6,956 bases of DNA from Pseudomonadota bacterium (GCA_018830925.1 JAHJRK010000196.1:1-6956), one strand, 5' to 3'; positions 1 to 6,557 are shown, counted from the first letter of the stretch. Numbers and translations are program-made. The notes: generated from the letters alone by a model not told the origin.

Positions 1-238
1 GAAGTATTTCTGTTTTGCCGGATTGATTCTCAGGCTTATTCCCTGCTTTTTTCTCATGTGTCTGAAGTGGTTGGGAAACCGTCGGAGTATTTGCCGGTGG
101 AAGAGAAGTTAAAGATATTGTGACAAATGCGGGGCTGACCTGGTGATATGGCTTTTTTTTCAGCCATTCTCCATCGAAATAAAAGATAAGCCCGTGAACG
201 GCCAATGCCAGGGCTATTGAAAAGATTAAACGTTTCAC
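1..238 (-). CDS. tonB: TonB-family energy transducer, N-terminal part (3' end beyond left edge)
   Basis: A GTG-initiated frame runs from 238 to the left edge with no stop (79 codons visible). It has a short positive N-terminus (MKR), one hydrophobic segment at about residues 4-20 containing the VHG motif, then a hydrophilic stretch with scattered Pro, Ser, Thr and Lys. This is the layout of TonB: a single inner-membrane anchor followed by a periplasmic linker, with the receptor-binding C-terminal domain expected outside the window. His15 matches the essential membrane His (His20) of E. coli TonB. The Ser four residues earlier in E. coli is Ala11 here. The GTG overlaps the exbD stop as GTGA, so translation is probably coupled to exbD. 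TonB would carry proton-motive energy from ExbB/ExbD to an outer-membrane receptor. Only the anchor is visible, so the assignment rests mainly on this segment and on position. Confidence 0.85.
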   Translation of the reverse strand, partial: MKRLIFSIALALAVHGLIFYFDGEWLKKKPYHQVSPAFVTISLTSLPPANTPTVSQPLQTHEKKAGNKPENQSGKTEIL

Positions 239-645
239 CGTCTGATGCCGGCTTCTGCCTGGAGAGAAATATGGCTGATTCCAGCCATTTTTATCTGATC
301 CAGAACATTAAAGAGTTTCTGATAAGAAAGGCTGTTGTCGGCAAAAAGCATCACGCCTGTCTGCTTTTTGTTTCCTGCCTTATCTTTCAAGGCTGCGGCC
401 AGTTCACCTAAAGTGACTGGCTCCCTGTCTATATAAACAGTCCCGTCTGATTTTACGGTCACTGAGAGTATCAGATTCTTTTCAATCTCTGATGCCGAAG
501 AAGAGGGAAGAAAAACAGGCAATCCCCGGTGAACGGACATTGAGAGCATGGCATATATGAAAAATACGAGGATCAGAAAAACAGTGTCTATGAGCGGCAC
601 CATCTCAATGCGGGCTTTACGGACAGTCGATATGTTCAGTTTCAT
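235..645 (-). CDS. exbD: Biopolymer transport protein ExbD/TolR family
   Basis: This 136-residue protein is of normal ExbD length. A short cytoplasmic N-terminus is followed by one membrane helix at about residues 15-36 that starts with the motif PLIDTVF. Asp20 is the conserved membrane aspartate that takes part in proton flow (Asp25 in E. coli ExbD). The remaining 100 residues form the periplasmic domain, including the usual SDGTVYIDREPVTLGEL-type strand and helix pattern. With ExbB it forms the inner-membrane proton channel that energises TonB. The ATG overlaps the exbB stop as ATGA, and a GAAGAGG ribosome site at 653-659 lies 7 bases upstream. The stop overlaps the tonB start. TolR is the alternative, but the adjacent TonB-like gene and the lack of tolA, tolB or pal here favour ExbD. 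Confidence 0.93.
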   Translation of the reverse strand: MKLNISTVRKARIEMVPLIDTVFLILVFFIYAMLSMSVHRGLPVFLPSSSASEIEKNLILSVTVKSDGTVYIDREPVTLGELAAALKDKAGNKKQTGVMLFADNSLSYQKLFNVLDQIKMAGISHISLQAEAGIRR

Positions 646-1271
646 TCCGCAGCCTCTTCATTATTTGTACCCTGAACCAGCTTTTTATAGACAATTTCAA
701 GGCTGGTCGCGTATTTTTCGATAGAGAGAGCGGCATCTTCGATTCTTGAGTTAAAATAATTATAGGGAAAAACCGTAAGAATGGCGATGATAAGTCCGGC
801 GGCAGTCGTGATAAGCGCCTGGGCTATCCCCATGGCAACCGTTTCAGGATGCTCGATCACATTTGTTCCCAGCGATTCAAAGGAGAGTATAATACCGGTA
901 ACGGTGCCCAGAAAGCCTAAAAGTGGAGCGACGGTAATCATGGTGTCCAGAATACCCATATAACGTCGCATTTTCCTGATTTCATCAGCCCCGGCAGACT
1001 CCATGGCCTTTGTCATGGAAAACTCCCGGTGCAGGATTCCGCCCACCAGAATACGGACAAGGTAGTCCTTCGAACCGGCCACCTTAACCCGCACCATATC
1101 CCAGCTTCCTACACGGCAAAGCTCAAGAACTTCATCGACAAGCGCCTGGTTCCGGGATCGGTCCGACTGGATCCAGAATATAACCCGCTCAATGATAACG
1201 GTCATAGCAATGATGGAACAGACCAGAAGCGGATACATGACCGGCCCGCCTTTTAAAAATATATCCAGCAT
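642..1271 (-). CDS. exbB: ExbB/TolQ/MotA-family proton channel subunit
   Basis: The protein has 209 residues from the chosen ATG. Three membrane segments are visible: about residues 11-33, 108-131 and 147-172, with a large cytoplasmic loop between the first and second. The family signature lies in the last two: APLLGFLGTVTGII at 115-128 and ALITTAAGLIIAI at 152-164. ExbB forms the pentameric channel around ExbD that feeds TonB. The frame extends upstream to a GTG at 1304, but that start has no ribosome site. The ATG at 1271 has AAGGAG 11 bases upstream, so it is preferred. The gene follows cobC after a 54-base AT-rich spacer and overlaps exbD by ATGA. Being last in a B12 operon together with exbD and tonB, it probably serves corrinoid uptake, although that link is inferred from position only. 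Confidence 0.93.
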   Translation of the reverse strand: MLDIFLKGGPVMYPLLVCSIIAMTVIIERVIFWIQSDRSRNQALVDEVLELCRVGSWDMVRVKVAGSKDYLVRILVGGILHREFSMTKAMESAGADEIRKMRRYMGILDTMITVAPLLGFLGTVTGIILSFESLGTNVIEHPETVAMGIAQALITTAAGLIIAILTVFPYNYFNSRIEDAALSIEKYATSLEIVYKKLVQGTNNEEAAE

Positions 1272-1282
1272 AATCTGTAATT

Positions 1283-1288
1283 CTCCTT
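1283..1288 (-). promoter_or_regulatory. Ribosome binding site deciding the exbB start
   Basis: AAGGAG on the minus strand lies 11 bases before the ATG at 1271. The in-frame GTG at 1304 has only AT-rich sequence upstream, so this site supports the shorter 209-residue ExbB. Confidence 0.7.
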
Positions 1289-1325
1289 CAAAAAGTTCAA
1301 ACACTCAATTAATTTAATTAAACAT

Positions 1326-1952
1326 TTATGTCTGACCGGGGTTAACCATATAATTCATTAGTTTCAGGACTGGAACCTCATCATGGAAAATACACACATT
1401 CAGAGCGCCGAAATCCTGTCCGATTTTAAATATATTCTGCAGGGGAATACCCAGCAGCTCGCACAGGATAATACGGTTGACACCGCCGTGGGCAACGATC
1501 GCAATCTTTTTTCCCCTATTCTCCGCAACTATATTATTAAAAAAAGGCATTACCCGAGATCGTACATCCATTATGCTTTCACCGCCTATGGGCATAAATT
1601 CAAGAGGACTCTTTGCCCAGGCGTCAAACTCTTCCGGATAAGTTTGCATAATTTCATCAAAAGTCAAGCCCTCCCAATGGCCAAAGCTGCACTCTCTGAA
1701 ATCGGGAACAATTATCGGTTTTTTTATCCCAAAAGCCCAGCCGATGATTTCAGCGCTCCGCTTAGCCCTTATAAGGTCTGAGCAATAAACGGAATCCAGC
1801 GAATTATTCGCGCTTGTCGAGAGATGAAAGGCAAGCCGTTCCATCTGCTCTTCGCCTTCCTGTGAAAGATTCACATCCAGATGGCCTGTATATCTCTTCT
1901 CTTTTGCGTTGACCGTCAAACCATGACGAATGATATAACAGATTGTAATCAT
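1326..1952 (-). CDS. cobC: Histidine phosphatase family protein, probable alpha-ribazole phosphatase CobC
   Basis: This 208-residue protein belongs to the phosphoglycerate-mutase-like histidine phosphatase family. The catalytic RHG motif is at residues 9-11 (phosphate-accepting His10). Other active-site residues are Arg62 in SDLIRAKRSAE, Glu87 in FRECSFGHWEG, and His155 in VAHGG. The FGxWEG and GGES segments are typical of the CobC/GpmB branch. CobC removes the 5'-phosphate from alpha-ribazole phosphate or adenosylcobalamin phosphate, the last step of nucleotide-loop assembly. Sequence alone does not separate it from other small-molecule phosphatases of this family, but its position directly after cobS makes CobC the best call. 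The start is fixed by RHG lying so near the N-terminus. Only 13 AT-rich bases separate it from the cobS stop, and no purine-rich ribosome site is visible. Confidence 0.88.
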   Translation of the reverse strand: MITICYIIRHGLTVNAKEKRYTGHLDVNLSQEGEEQMERLAFHLSTSANNSLDSVYCSDLIRAKRSAEIIGWAFGIKKPIIVPDFRECSFGHWEGLTFDEIMQTYPEEFDAWAKSPLEFMPIGGESIMDVRSRVMPFFNNIVAENRGKKIAIVAHGGVNRIILCELLGIPLQNIFKIGQDFGALNVCIFHDEVPVLKLMNYMVNPGQT

Positions 1953-1965
1953 AATAATATATTTT

Positions 1966-2736
1966 TTAATAACTCACAAAGATGAAGAGGAACAACACTT
2001 CACTCATTTCCGTAATTGCGCCCATATTGTCACCGGTTAGCCCGCCAAACTTTTCCTCAAAAAACCGCGACATCAAAAAAGAAAAGATATAGACCATTAT
2101 GAAGATAACAATCATTTTAAATATGATTATAAATTGAGACAAAAACAGAATAATTGCGGCTGTTATGCCGAATACAATGCATGTCGCAATGAAGAACTCC
2201 CGGGCGCCTGTCTGTTCAATGAAGATTTTTCCTAAACCGTCACTCCGGGCGCTTTTGGCATGAAAGAGAGCCGGAAGCATACTCCAGCGGGCAAGCACTG
2301 GAGTAAGAATCAAAATAACATACACATTCTGGTCCGGCATGGAAATAACATTCTTAAACAGAAGATATTTTAACAAAATGATCAAAACAATAGAAACAAC
2401 TCCGATCGGACCGGTGGTACTATCCTTCATGATGGCTATCATTCTTTCTTTGCTTTTCCGTGATGCCAGGGCATCAACAGTATCGGAAAGCCCGTCGAGA
2501 TGAAATCCGCCGTTACTTAAGACAAGAGCCGTAACCAGCAGTGCAGCAACGATATCTTTCGGAAATATCAGCGTAAAGACCGCATATACCAGAGCAAGCA
2601 AAAATCCCTGTATTATACCTACCACTGGGAAATAGGCACTACTCTTACCTATATCGTCCTCGTTTGCATGAACAGACCCAGACGGCACCGGTAAAATCGT
2701 AAGGAATTGAACTGCGCCAAGTAGTTTCTTCAACAT
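1966..2736 (-). CDS. cobS: Adenosylcobinamide-GDP ribazoletransferase (cobalamin synthase) CobS
   Basis: CobS is the integral-membrane enzyme that joins adenosylcobinamide-GDP with alpha-ribazole or its 5'-phosphate, giving adenosylcobalamin (phosphate) and GMP. From the chosen ATG it has 256 residues, the usual family size. Signature motifs are GGFHLDGLSDT at 76-86 (acidic, probably metal-binding), KDSTTGPIG at 104-112, and GGLTGDNMGA at 231-240. Several hydrophobic segments cover most of the rest, and the N-terminus LLGAVQFLTILPVP is typical. The frame is open upstream to an ATG at 2781 inside cobT, but those 15 extra residues are not CobS-like. The ATG at 2736, 13 bases after the cobT stop with AAGAG nearby, is preferred. 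It follows the gene that supplies its ribazole substrate. Confidence 0.95.
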   Translation of the reverse strand: MLKKLLGAVQFLTILPVPSGSVHANEDDIGKSSAYFPVVGIIQGFLLALVYAVFTLIFPKDIVAALLVTALVLSNGGFHLDGLSDTVDALASRKSKERMIAIMKDSTTGPIGVVSIVLIILLKYLLFKNVISMPDQNVYVILILTPVLARWSMLPALFHAKSARSDGLGKIFIEQTGAREFFIATCIVFGITAAIILFLSQFIIIFKMIVIFIMVYIFSFLMSRFFEEKFGGLTGDNMGAITEMSEVLFLFIFVSY

Positions 2737-2749
2737 CCTATAACTCTTG

Positions 2750-3805
2750 TTATGTATTTTTATCGGAAATTCCGGCCTCACTGAAGGTCGCCATTTCCCG
2801 GTAAATTTTAAGTCCTGCGTCGATAATGTTCATGGCAAGGGCTGCTCCAGTTCCTTCACCCAGACGAAGATCGAGGTTCAGGATCGGCCGTAATTTCATA
2901 TGGGCAAGCATGGCCTGATGACCCTTCTCCACCGAATTGTGAGCGGCAAACAAATAATCGGCAACATCCGGATTTAGGGAATACGCGATCAATGCGCCTG
3001 CTGTTGAAATGAAACCGTCGATAACAACCGGAATTCCTTTCTCGGCTGCGCCCAAACATAAACCGGCAATACCACCAATTTCAGCACCGCCGATCTTTGC
3101 CAGCACATCCAACCCGTCCCTTGGGTCGGGGCGATTTACGGAAATTGCTTTGGTGATGACCTTGATTTTATTATTAAGAGTGATTTCGTCGATGCCGGTC
3201 CCCTTGCCTGTAACATCCGATACCGATTTACCTGTGATAACCGCGGCAATTGCCGATGAGGGGGTTGTATTTGCAATGCCCATTTCACCTGTCGCAAAGA
3301 GCCTGTACCCCTTTTCGGCATATTCCTTCGCCAGCAGCCTCCCGACCTCAATACAACGGACGGCCTCATCGTGTTTCATGGCCGGACCCAAGGCAATATT
3401 CTTTGTCCCATAAACTACCTTTTTTATAACGAGTCCCTTAAGATCTTTGAAGTCATAATTCACTCCAATATCGATTACAACCACATCCGCTCCCGCGTGA
3501 CGGGCAAGCACGTTAATTCCTGCTCCTCCATTTATGAAATTAAAAACCATCTGGGCGGTCACTTCCTGAGGAAACGCGCTGACGCCTTCTTCGGCCACGC
3601 CATGGTCGCCTGCAAACGTAAAGACAACCTTTTTTGGTATCTCGGGCATTTCGGTGTTGTAAATCGCAACCAGTCTGCGGGCAAACTCTTCAAGCCGACC
3701 GAGGCTGCCGGGCGGTTTCGTCAGGTTGTCAAGCCGTTGCTGTGCAATCTTATATAACTCAGTTCTTACGGGTCGAATATTCTCTGTCAACTCCTTAATG
3801 TTCAT
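2750..3805 (-). CDS. cobT: Nicotinate-nucleotide--dimethylbenzimidazole phosphoribosyltransferase CobT
   Basis: CobT transfers phosphoribose from nicotinate mononucleotide to the lower-ligand base (classically 5,6-dimethylbenzimidazole), making alpha-ribazole 5'-phosphate. The 351-residue length is standard. Motifs include LTKPPGSLGRLE at about 28-39, FAGDHGV at 64-70, NFINGGAGIN at 89-98, TGEMGIANTTPSSA at 172-185, and LRLGEGTGAA at 313-322. Glu317 in the last motif falls at the same number as the catalytic Glu317 of the Salmonella enzyme. The ATG has a strong AAAAGGGG site 6 bases upstream. It lies 26 bases after the cobU stop and 13 bases before cobS. CobT enzymes accept a range of bases, and the sequence does not tell which lower ligand this cell uses. 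Confidence 0.96.
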   Translation of the reverse strand: MNIKELTENIRPVRTELYKIAQQRLDNLTKPPGSLGRLEEFARRLVAIYNTEMPEIPKKVVFTFAGDHGVAEEGVSAFPQEVTAQMVFNFINGGAGINVLARHAGADVVVIDIGVNYDFKDLKGLVIKKVVYGTKNIALGPAMKHDEAVRCIEVGRLLAKEYAEKGYRLFATGEMGIANTTPSSAIAAVITGKSVSDVTGKGTGIDEITLNNKIKVITKAISVNRPDPRDGLDVLAKIGGAEIGGIAGLCLGAAEKGIPVVIDGFISTAGALIAYSLNPDVADYLFAAHNSVEKGHQAMLAHMKLRPILNLDLRLGEGTGAALAMNIIDAGLKIYREMATFSEAGISDKNT

Positions 3806-3811
3806 AAACAG

Positions 3812-3819
3812 CCCCTTTT
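3812..3819 (-). promoter_or_regulatory. Strong ribosome binding site of cobT
   Basis: AAAAGGGG on the minus strand ends 6 bases before the cobT ATG. Among the mid-operon genes that do not overlap the preceding one (cobT, cobS, cobC), cobT has the clearest site of its own. Confidence 0.6.
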
Positions 3820-3831
3820 AAAATATAATTT

Positions 3832-4350
3832 TCATTTTTTCAACTGAAGCGGCAATCCGCTGACTATAAGATAAACTTCATCGGCAATTTGTGCTACCTT
3901 TTGATTAAATTGTCCGGCCATATCTCTGAAAATTCTCGACACGCTATTGCTCGGCACGATTCCCATGCCGACCTCATTAGAAACCACGATTATCGTACCT
4001 TTAAACTCAACCATACACGAAAGAAAATCGTCTGTTACTTTTGTTATTTTTTCTTCATGATCCGGGTATTTGCCGAGGAGATTGGACAGCCAGAGGGTCA
4101 GGCAATCAACAACGATCGTATTATACAAACCCAGTATCGGCCTCAGCGCCTTTCCGAGATAGATAGGCTCTTCGATGGTATTCCACCGGTTACTCCTCTG
4201 CTTCCGATGCCTCTGAATCCTCTGCCCCATTTCCTCGTCAAGAGCCTCGGCAGTAGCTAAAAACAGTATCTTCCCCTCTAATTTTTCAGCCAGTTTCAGG
4301 GCAAAATTGCTTTTACCGCTCCTGGCCCCGCCTGTCACCAAAACTATCAT
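3832..4350 (-). CDS. cobU: Adenosylcobinamide kinase / adenosylcobinamide-phosphate guanylyltransferase CobU
   Basis: This bifunctional enzyme phosphorylates adenosylcobinamide and then transfers GMP from GTP, yielding adenosylcobinamide-GDP for CobS. The 172 residues match the family. A P-loop GGARSGKS lies at 7-14. RIQRHRKQR at 44-52 contains His48, equivalent to the guanylylated His of Salmonella CobU. The conserved block SNEVGMGIVP at 124-133, followed by FRDMAGQFNQ and ADEVYLIVSG, completes the signature. The frame is open upstream to 4452, but the extra residues lack homology. The ATG at 4350 puts the P-loop at its normal place, overlaps the preceding stop as ATGA, and has AAGAGGG 8 bases upstream. 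It follows cobD directly and feeds the cobT/cobS steps coded next. Confidence 0.96.
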   Translation of the reverse strand: MIVLVTGGARSGKSNFALKLAEKLEGKILFLATAEALDEEMGQRIQRHRKQRSNRWNTIEEPIYLGKALRPILGLYNTIVVDCLTLWLSNLLGKYPDHEEKITKVTDDFLSCMVEFKGTIIVVSNEVGMGIVPSNSVSRIFRDMAGQFNQKVAQIADEVYLIVSGLPLQLKK

Positions 4351-5423
4351 CCAATAAGCCCTCTTAACTTTTTGACCAAGACGATATTCTCTTTGTGTTT
4401 CTTTACAGCTACCCGGAAGTAACGGGTTCCAAGGCCATGGAAAGTACCGCAATCCCTTATCAGTATGCCTTCCTGAACCAGTCGGTCTCTGAGCTCCGTG
4501 GAGTTTAAGCAGATCCGGTTGGCCATGTGGACGAGGATAAAGTTGGCTGCACTCTCATAGGTTTTTAAACCGGGTATTTCATCTAATGCGTTTCTCATAA
4601 ACTCTCTTTCAGTTGTTACATATTTTCTTGTATCCTTTATGTAATCCCCATCAAGAAGAGCCTTTGCTGCTGCCCTCTGTCCCAGGGAGCTGACCGTCCA
4701 TGGCGGTTTATTCTCCCTGATCTTTGCGATACAGGTGTTTCCGGCAATCATATAACCGATCCGAAGCCCCGGAATGCCAAAAAACTTGGTCATTGACCTC
4801 ATGACCATCAGATTGGAAAACCTGAAGATCTCTTTCTTAACGGATTCCCCCTCTACAAAATCTATGAAGGCCTCATCAACCAAGAGCAACGTCCCGGCAT
4901 CGCTCGCTCTTGCTAAAACATGACAGAGTGCGTCTTTAGAGGTGAGGATGCCGGATGGGTTTGCCGGATTGCAGAAATAGGCTATGTCAAAACCATCTCT
5001 CAGCCGGGAGCAAAGGCCGGTAATCGACAAGGAAAAACCATTCCTAACCTCTGTTGGGAAGTATGACACCTCCGTTCCTACCGTCCTGAGGGCCTTTTCA
5101 TATTCACTGAAGGCAGGGGTAATGATTAATGCTTTTCTGGGTTTAAATACCATGGGTATCCAGTAGATAAACTCCGTCGAACCGTTTCCTACAAGGATGT
5201 TGTCACGATCGATACCGTGGTATTCCGACAACCCTGAGATGAGATCAAAGGAATCAATATCGGGATAGTTCAAGACGGAATCTACTTCCTTTACCAATGT
5301 TTCCCGTACTGCCGGCGGATAGCCCAGTGGATTTATGTTGGCGCTGAAATCAATAATCCTCTCCTCATCGATCCCAAATCTTCTGGAAATTTCACAGACA
5401 TTGCCGCCATGTTCGTTCTTCAT
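4347..5423 (-). CDS. cobD: Threonine-phosphate decarboxylase (PLP-dependent, class I/II aminotransferase fold) CobD
   Basis: This 358-residue pyridoxal-phosphate enzyme has the fold of histidinol-phosphate aminotransferase. The N-terminus HGGN at 5-8 and DFSANINPLG at 25-34 mark the CobD/CobC branch rather than HisC. PLP-site residues are Asn155 in CNPANPSG, Asp183 in VDEAFIDF, Lys213 in SMTKFFGIPGLRIGY (Schiff-base lysine), Arg221, and a carboxylate-binding Arg337 in YFRVAV. It decarboxylates L-threonine O-3-phosphate to (R)-1-amino-2-propanol O-2-phosphate, the linker that CbiB attaches. The frame is open to an ATG at 5495, but the ATG at 5423 overlaps the cbiB stop as ATGA and places HGGN at the usual distance. 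Its place between cbiB and cobU matches its pathway role. Serine-phosphate (giving norcobamides) is a possible substrate variant that cannot be judged here. Confidence 0.93.
   Translation of the reverse strand: MKNEHGGNVCEISRRFGIDEERIIDFSANINPLGYPPAVRETLVKEVDSVLNYPDIDSFDLISGLSEYHGIDRDNILVGNGSTEFIYWIPMVFKPRKALIITPAFSEYEKALRTVGTEVSYFPTEVRNGFSLSITGLCSRLRDGFDIAYFCNPANPSGILTSKDALCHVLARASDAGTLLLVDEAFIDFVEGESVKKEIFRFSNLMVMRSMTKFFGIPGLRIGYMIAGNTCIAKIRENKPPWTVSSLGQRAAAKALLDGDYIKDTRKYVTTEREFMRNALDEIPGLKTYESAANFILVHMANRICLNSTELRDRLVQEGILIRDCGTFHGLGTRYFRVAVKKHKENIVLVKKLRGLIG
4359..4365 (-). promoter_or_regulatory. Ribosome binding site deciding the cobU start
   Basis: AAGAGGG on the minus strand, inside the end of cobD, lies 8 bases before the ATG at 4350. 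It supports that start over the longer open frame beginning at 4452. Confidence 0.6.
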
Positions 5424-6373
5424 TGTTTTATTATCCACAGGGTAATTATACAAATAACGGCCATCAAGAGGGACGAGGTGAACATGATAGACCATGCGTT
5501 CTTTACATCTTTTTTATCCGTTTCCTTCAGTCTGTCACCAATAGAGGGCTTGTAAGTGATCTTATCGAAGTAGCTGATTTTGCCGCCGAGCTGTATGCCA
5601 AGAGCCCCGGCCGCTGCCGCTTCCGGAATACCGCTGTTGGGGCTTGTGTGGTTTCTGCCGTCCCTTCGCATAATCCTCCAGGAATCCCTCCAGTTAAACC
5701 TCAAGATGAGAGAGGCCGTTGCTATAATAAATCCGGTAATCCTTGCCGGTACCCAATTAAGGATATCGTCCATCTTTGCGGAAAAACAGCCGATGTCCAT
5801 GTACTTAGCGTCTTTATATCCTACCATGGAGTCGAGGGTATTGACTGCCTTATAGGTCATGGCGAGAGGGAGACCACCAACGGCCAAATAGAACATTGGA
5901 GCTACAATACCGTCCGAGAGGTTTTCTGACACCGTCTCAATAACAGCCCGCAGGATCCCGGCCTCATCAAGATTGGCGGTATCCCTCCCCACAATCATGG
6001 AAAGTCCATTTCTTGCCGCTTCCATATCCCCACGCGTCAAGGCGTCCATAACAACCCTGCTTTCCTCATAGAGAGATCTGGTAGCAAGGGTAAGGGAGGC
6101 AAGGAAAGCTGTTATGATCATACCGGCTAAGGCACCGATAAAGAAAGAGGCCTCTGTTATCCCACAGGTTATGAAATAAGTGGGGATAACGACCGAAAAC
6201 CACAGAACTATCCCTCCTTTTTTCTCCGAGGCATGGGTGGTGCAGACACGTATCTTCCCCTCGACGAATCTCGTCCATCTTCCGATAATGGCCACAGGAT
6301 GAGGAAACCAGCGAGGATCGCCGACGATAATGTCAATGATGTAAGCACCGATAAAGACTTCTGCTGTCATCAT
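5420..6373 (-). CDS. cbiB: Adenosylcobinamide-phosphate synthase CbiB
   Basis: CbiB is an integral-membrane enzyme that amidates adenosylcobyric acid with aminopropanol phosphate (or aminopropanol) to make adenosylcobinamide (phosphate). The 317 residues fit the family. Signatures are DIIVGDPRWFPHPVAIIGR at 14-32, ETVSENLSDGIVAP at 146-159, YKAVNTLDSMVGYK at 174-187, and the DGRNHTSPNSGIPEAAAAGA stretch from 238 to 257. Hydrophobic segments occur near 4-17, 54-70, 77-97, 210-224 and 296-315. Two ATG codons stand in tandem at the start (6373 and 6370). The first overlaps the TGA of the small upstream ORF as ATGA. The stop overlaps the cobD start in the same way, which pairs the enzyme with the gene that makes its substrate. 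The gene is called cobD in the Pseudomonas naming scheme. Confidence 0.95.
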   Translation of the reverse strand: MMTAEVFIGAYIIDIIVGDPRWFPHPVAIIGRWTRFVEGKIRVCTTHASEKKGGIVLWFSVVIPTYFITCGITEASFFIGALAGMIITAFLASLTLATRSLYEESRVVMDALTRGDMEAARNGLSMIVGRDTANLDEAGILRAVIETVSENLSDGIVAPMFYLAVGGLPLAMTYKAVNTLDSMVGYKDAKYMDIGCFSAKMDDILNWVPARITGFIIATASLILRFNWRDSWRIMRRDGRNHTSPNSGIPEAAAAGALGIQLGGKISYFDKITYKPSIGDRLKETDKKDVKNAWSIMFTSSLLMAVICIITLWIIKQ

Positions 6374-6534
6374 TTTAGGTAAAGCCCGTCTCTTCCGGCG
6401 AAATCGACCACCAATTTCCGAAATTTATCGATGATTTGGTTTCCAATAACGCTACCTTCTCCAAAAACCGGCGCGTACGTTGGCTGTTTCGGCCCTTGTC
6501 TTTTATTTCCCATCCCCTGCATATACGTAGGCAT
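6370..6534 (-). CDS. Unrecognised 54-residue small ORF translationally linked to cbiB
   Basis: A 54-codon frame fills most of the space between the DUF71 gene and cbiB. It begins MPTYMQGMGNKRQGPK, continues through TYAPVFGEGSVIGNQIID, and ends in VVDFAGRDGLYLK. Its TGA overlaps the cbiB ATG as ATGA, the same junction used by neighbouring genes. I see no signal peptide, membrane helix, cysteine or metal motif. It is basic, with a Gly/Pro-rich N-terminal half and a mixed, possibly helical part at about 31-46. I do not recognise the family. ATG starts at 6534, 6522 and 6513 are all possible. The first has AAGGA 11 bases upstream and is chosen. The gap size, the stop/start overlap and ordinary codon use argue for a real gene, but a chance ORF cannot be excluded. 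Confidence 0.55.
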   Translation of the reverse strand: MPTYMQGMGNKRQGPKQPTYAPVFGEGSVIGNQIIDKFRKLVVDFAGRDGLYLK

Positions 6535-6557
6535 ATCCTTTTATATCCTTACTCCTT
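6533..6557 (-). promoter_or_regulatory. Repeated Shine-Dalgarno-like purine tracts before the small ORF
   Basis: Three purine tracts lie in a row on the minus strand: AAGGAG at 6552-6557, then AAGGATAT at 6543-6550 and again at 6533-6540. The two octamers form a direct repeat 10 bases apart. The middle tract has the best spacing (AAGGA, 11 bases) for the ATG at 6534. The last one abuts that ATG, and its core is 13 bases from the ATG at 6522. Confidence 0.45.

Noticed and set aside
205..411. Plus-strand ORF of 68 codons at the left end
   Set aside because: It lies antisense to exbD and tonB, which have clear motifs, and its product shows no recognisable family.
1305..1325. AT-rich palindromic stretch (AATTAATT at 1307-1314, TTAATTAA at 1314-1321) between cobC and exbB as a promoter, Fur-type operator or terminator
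   Set aside because: There is no recognisable -35/-10 pair, no 19-base Fur-like palindrome, and no GC stem followed by a T run. It is only low-complexity AT sequence, so I list no feature.
2737..2781. Longer CobS with 15 extra N-terminal residues overlapping cobT
   Set aside because: The extension is not CobS-like. The ATG at 2736 gives the usual N-terminus LLGAVQFLTILPVP and lies just after the cobT stop.
5424..5495. Longer CobD starting inside cbiB at 5495
   Set aside because: The 24 extra residues precede the normal HGGN start region, and the ATG at 5423 forms an ATGA overlap with the cbiB stop.
5423..5929. Plus-strand ORF of 168 codons across cbiB
   Set aside because: It is antisense to well-conserved CbiB motifs and has no recognisable product.
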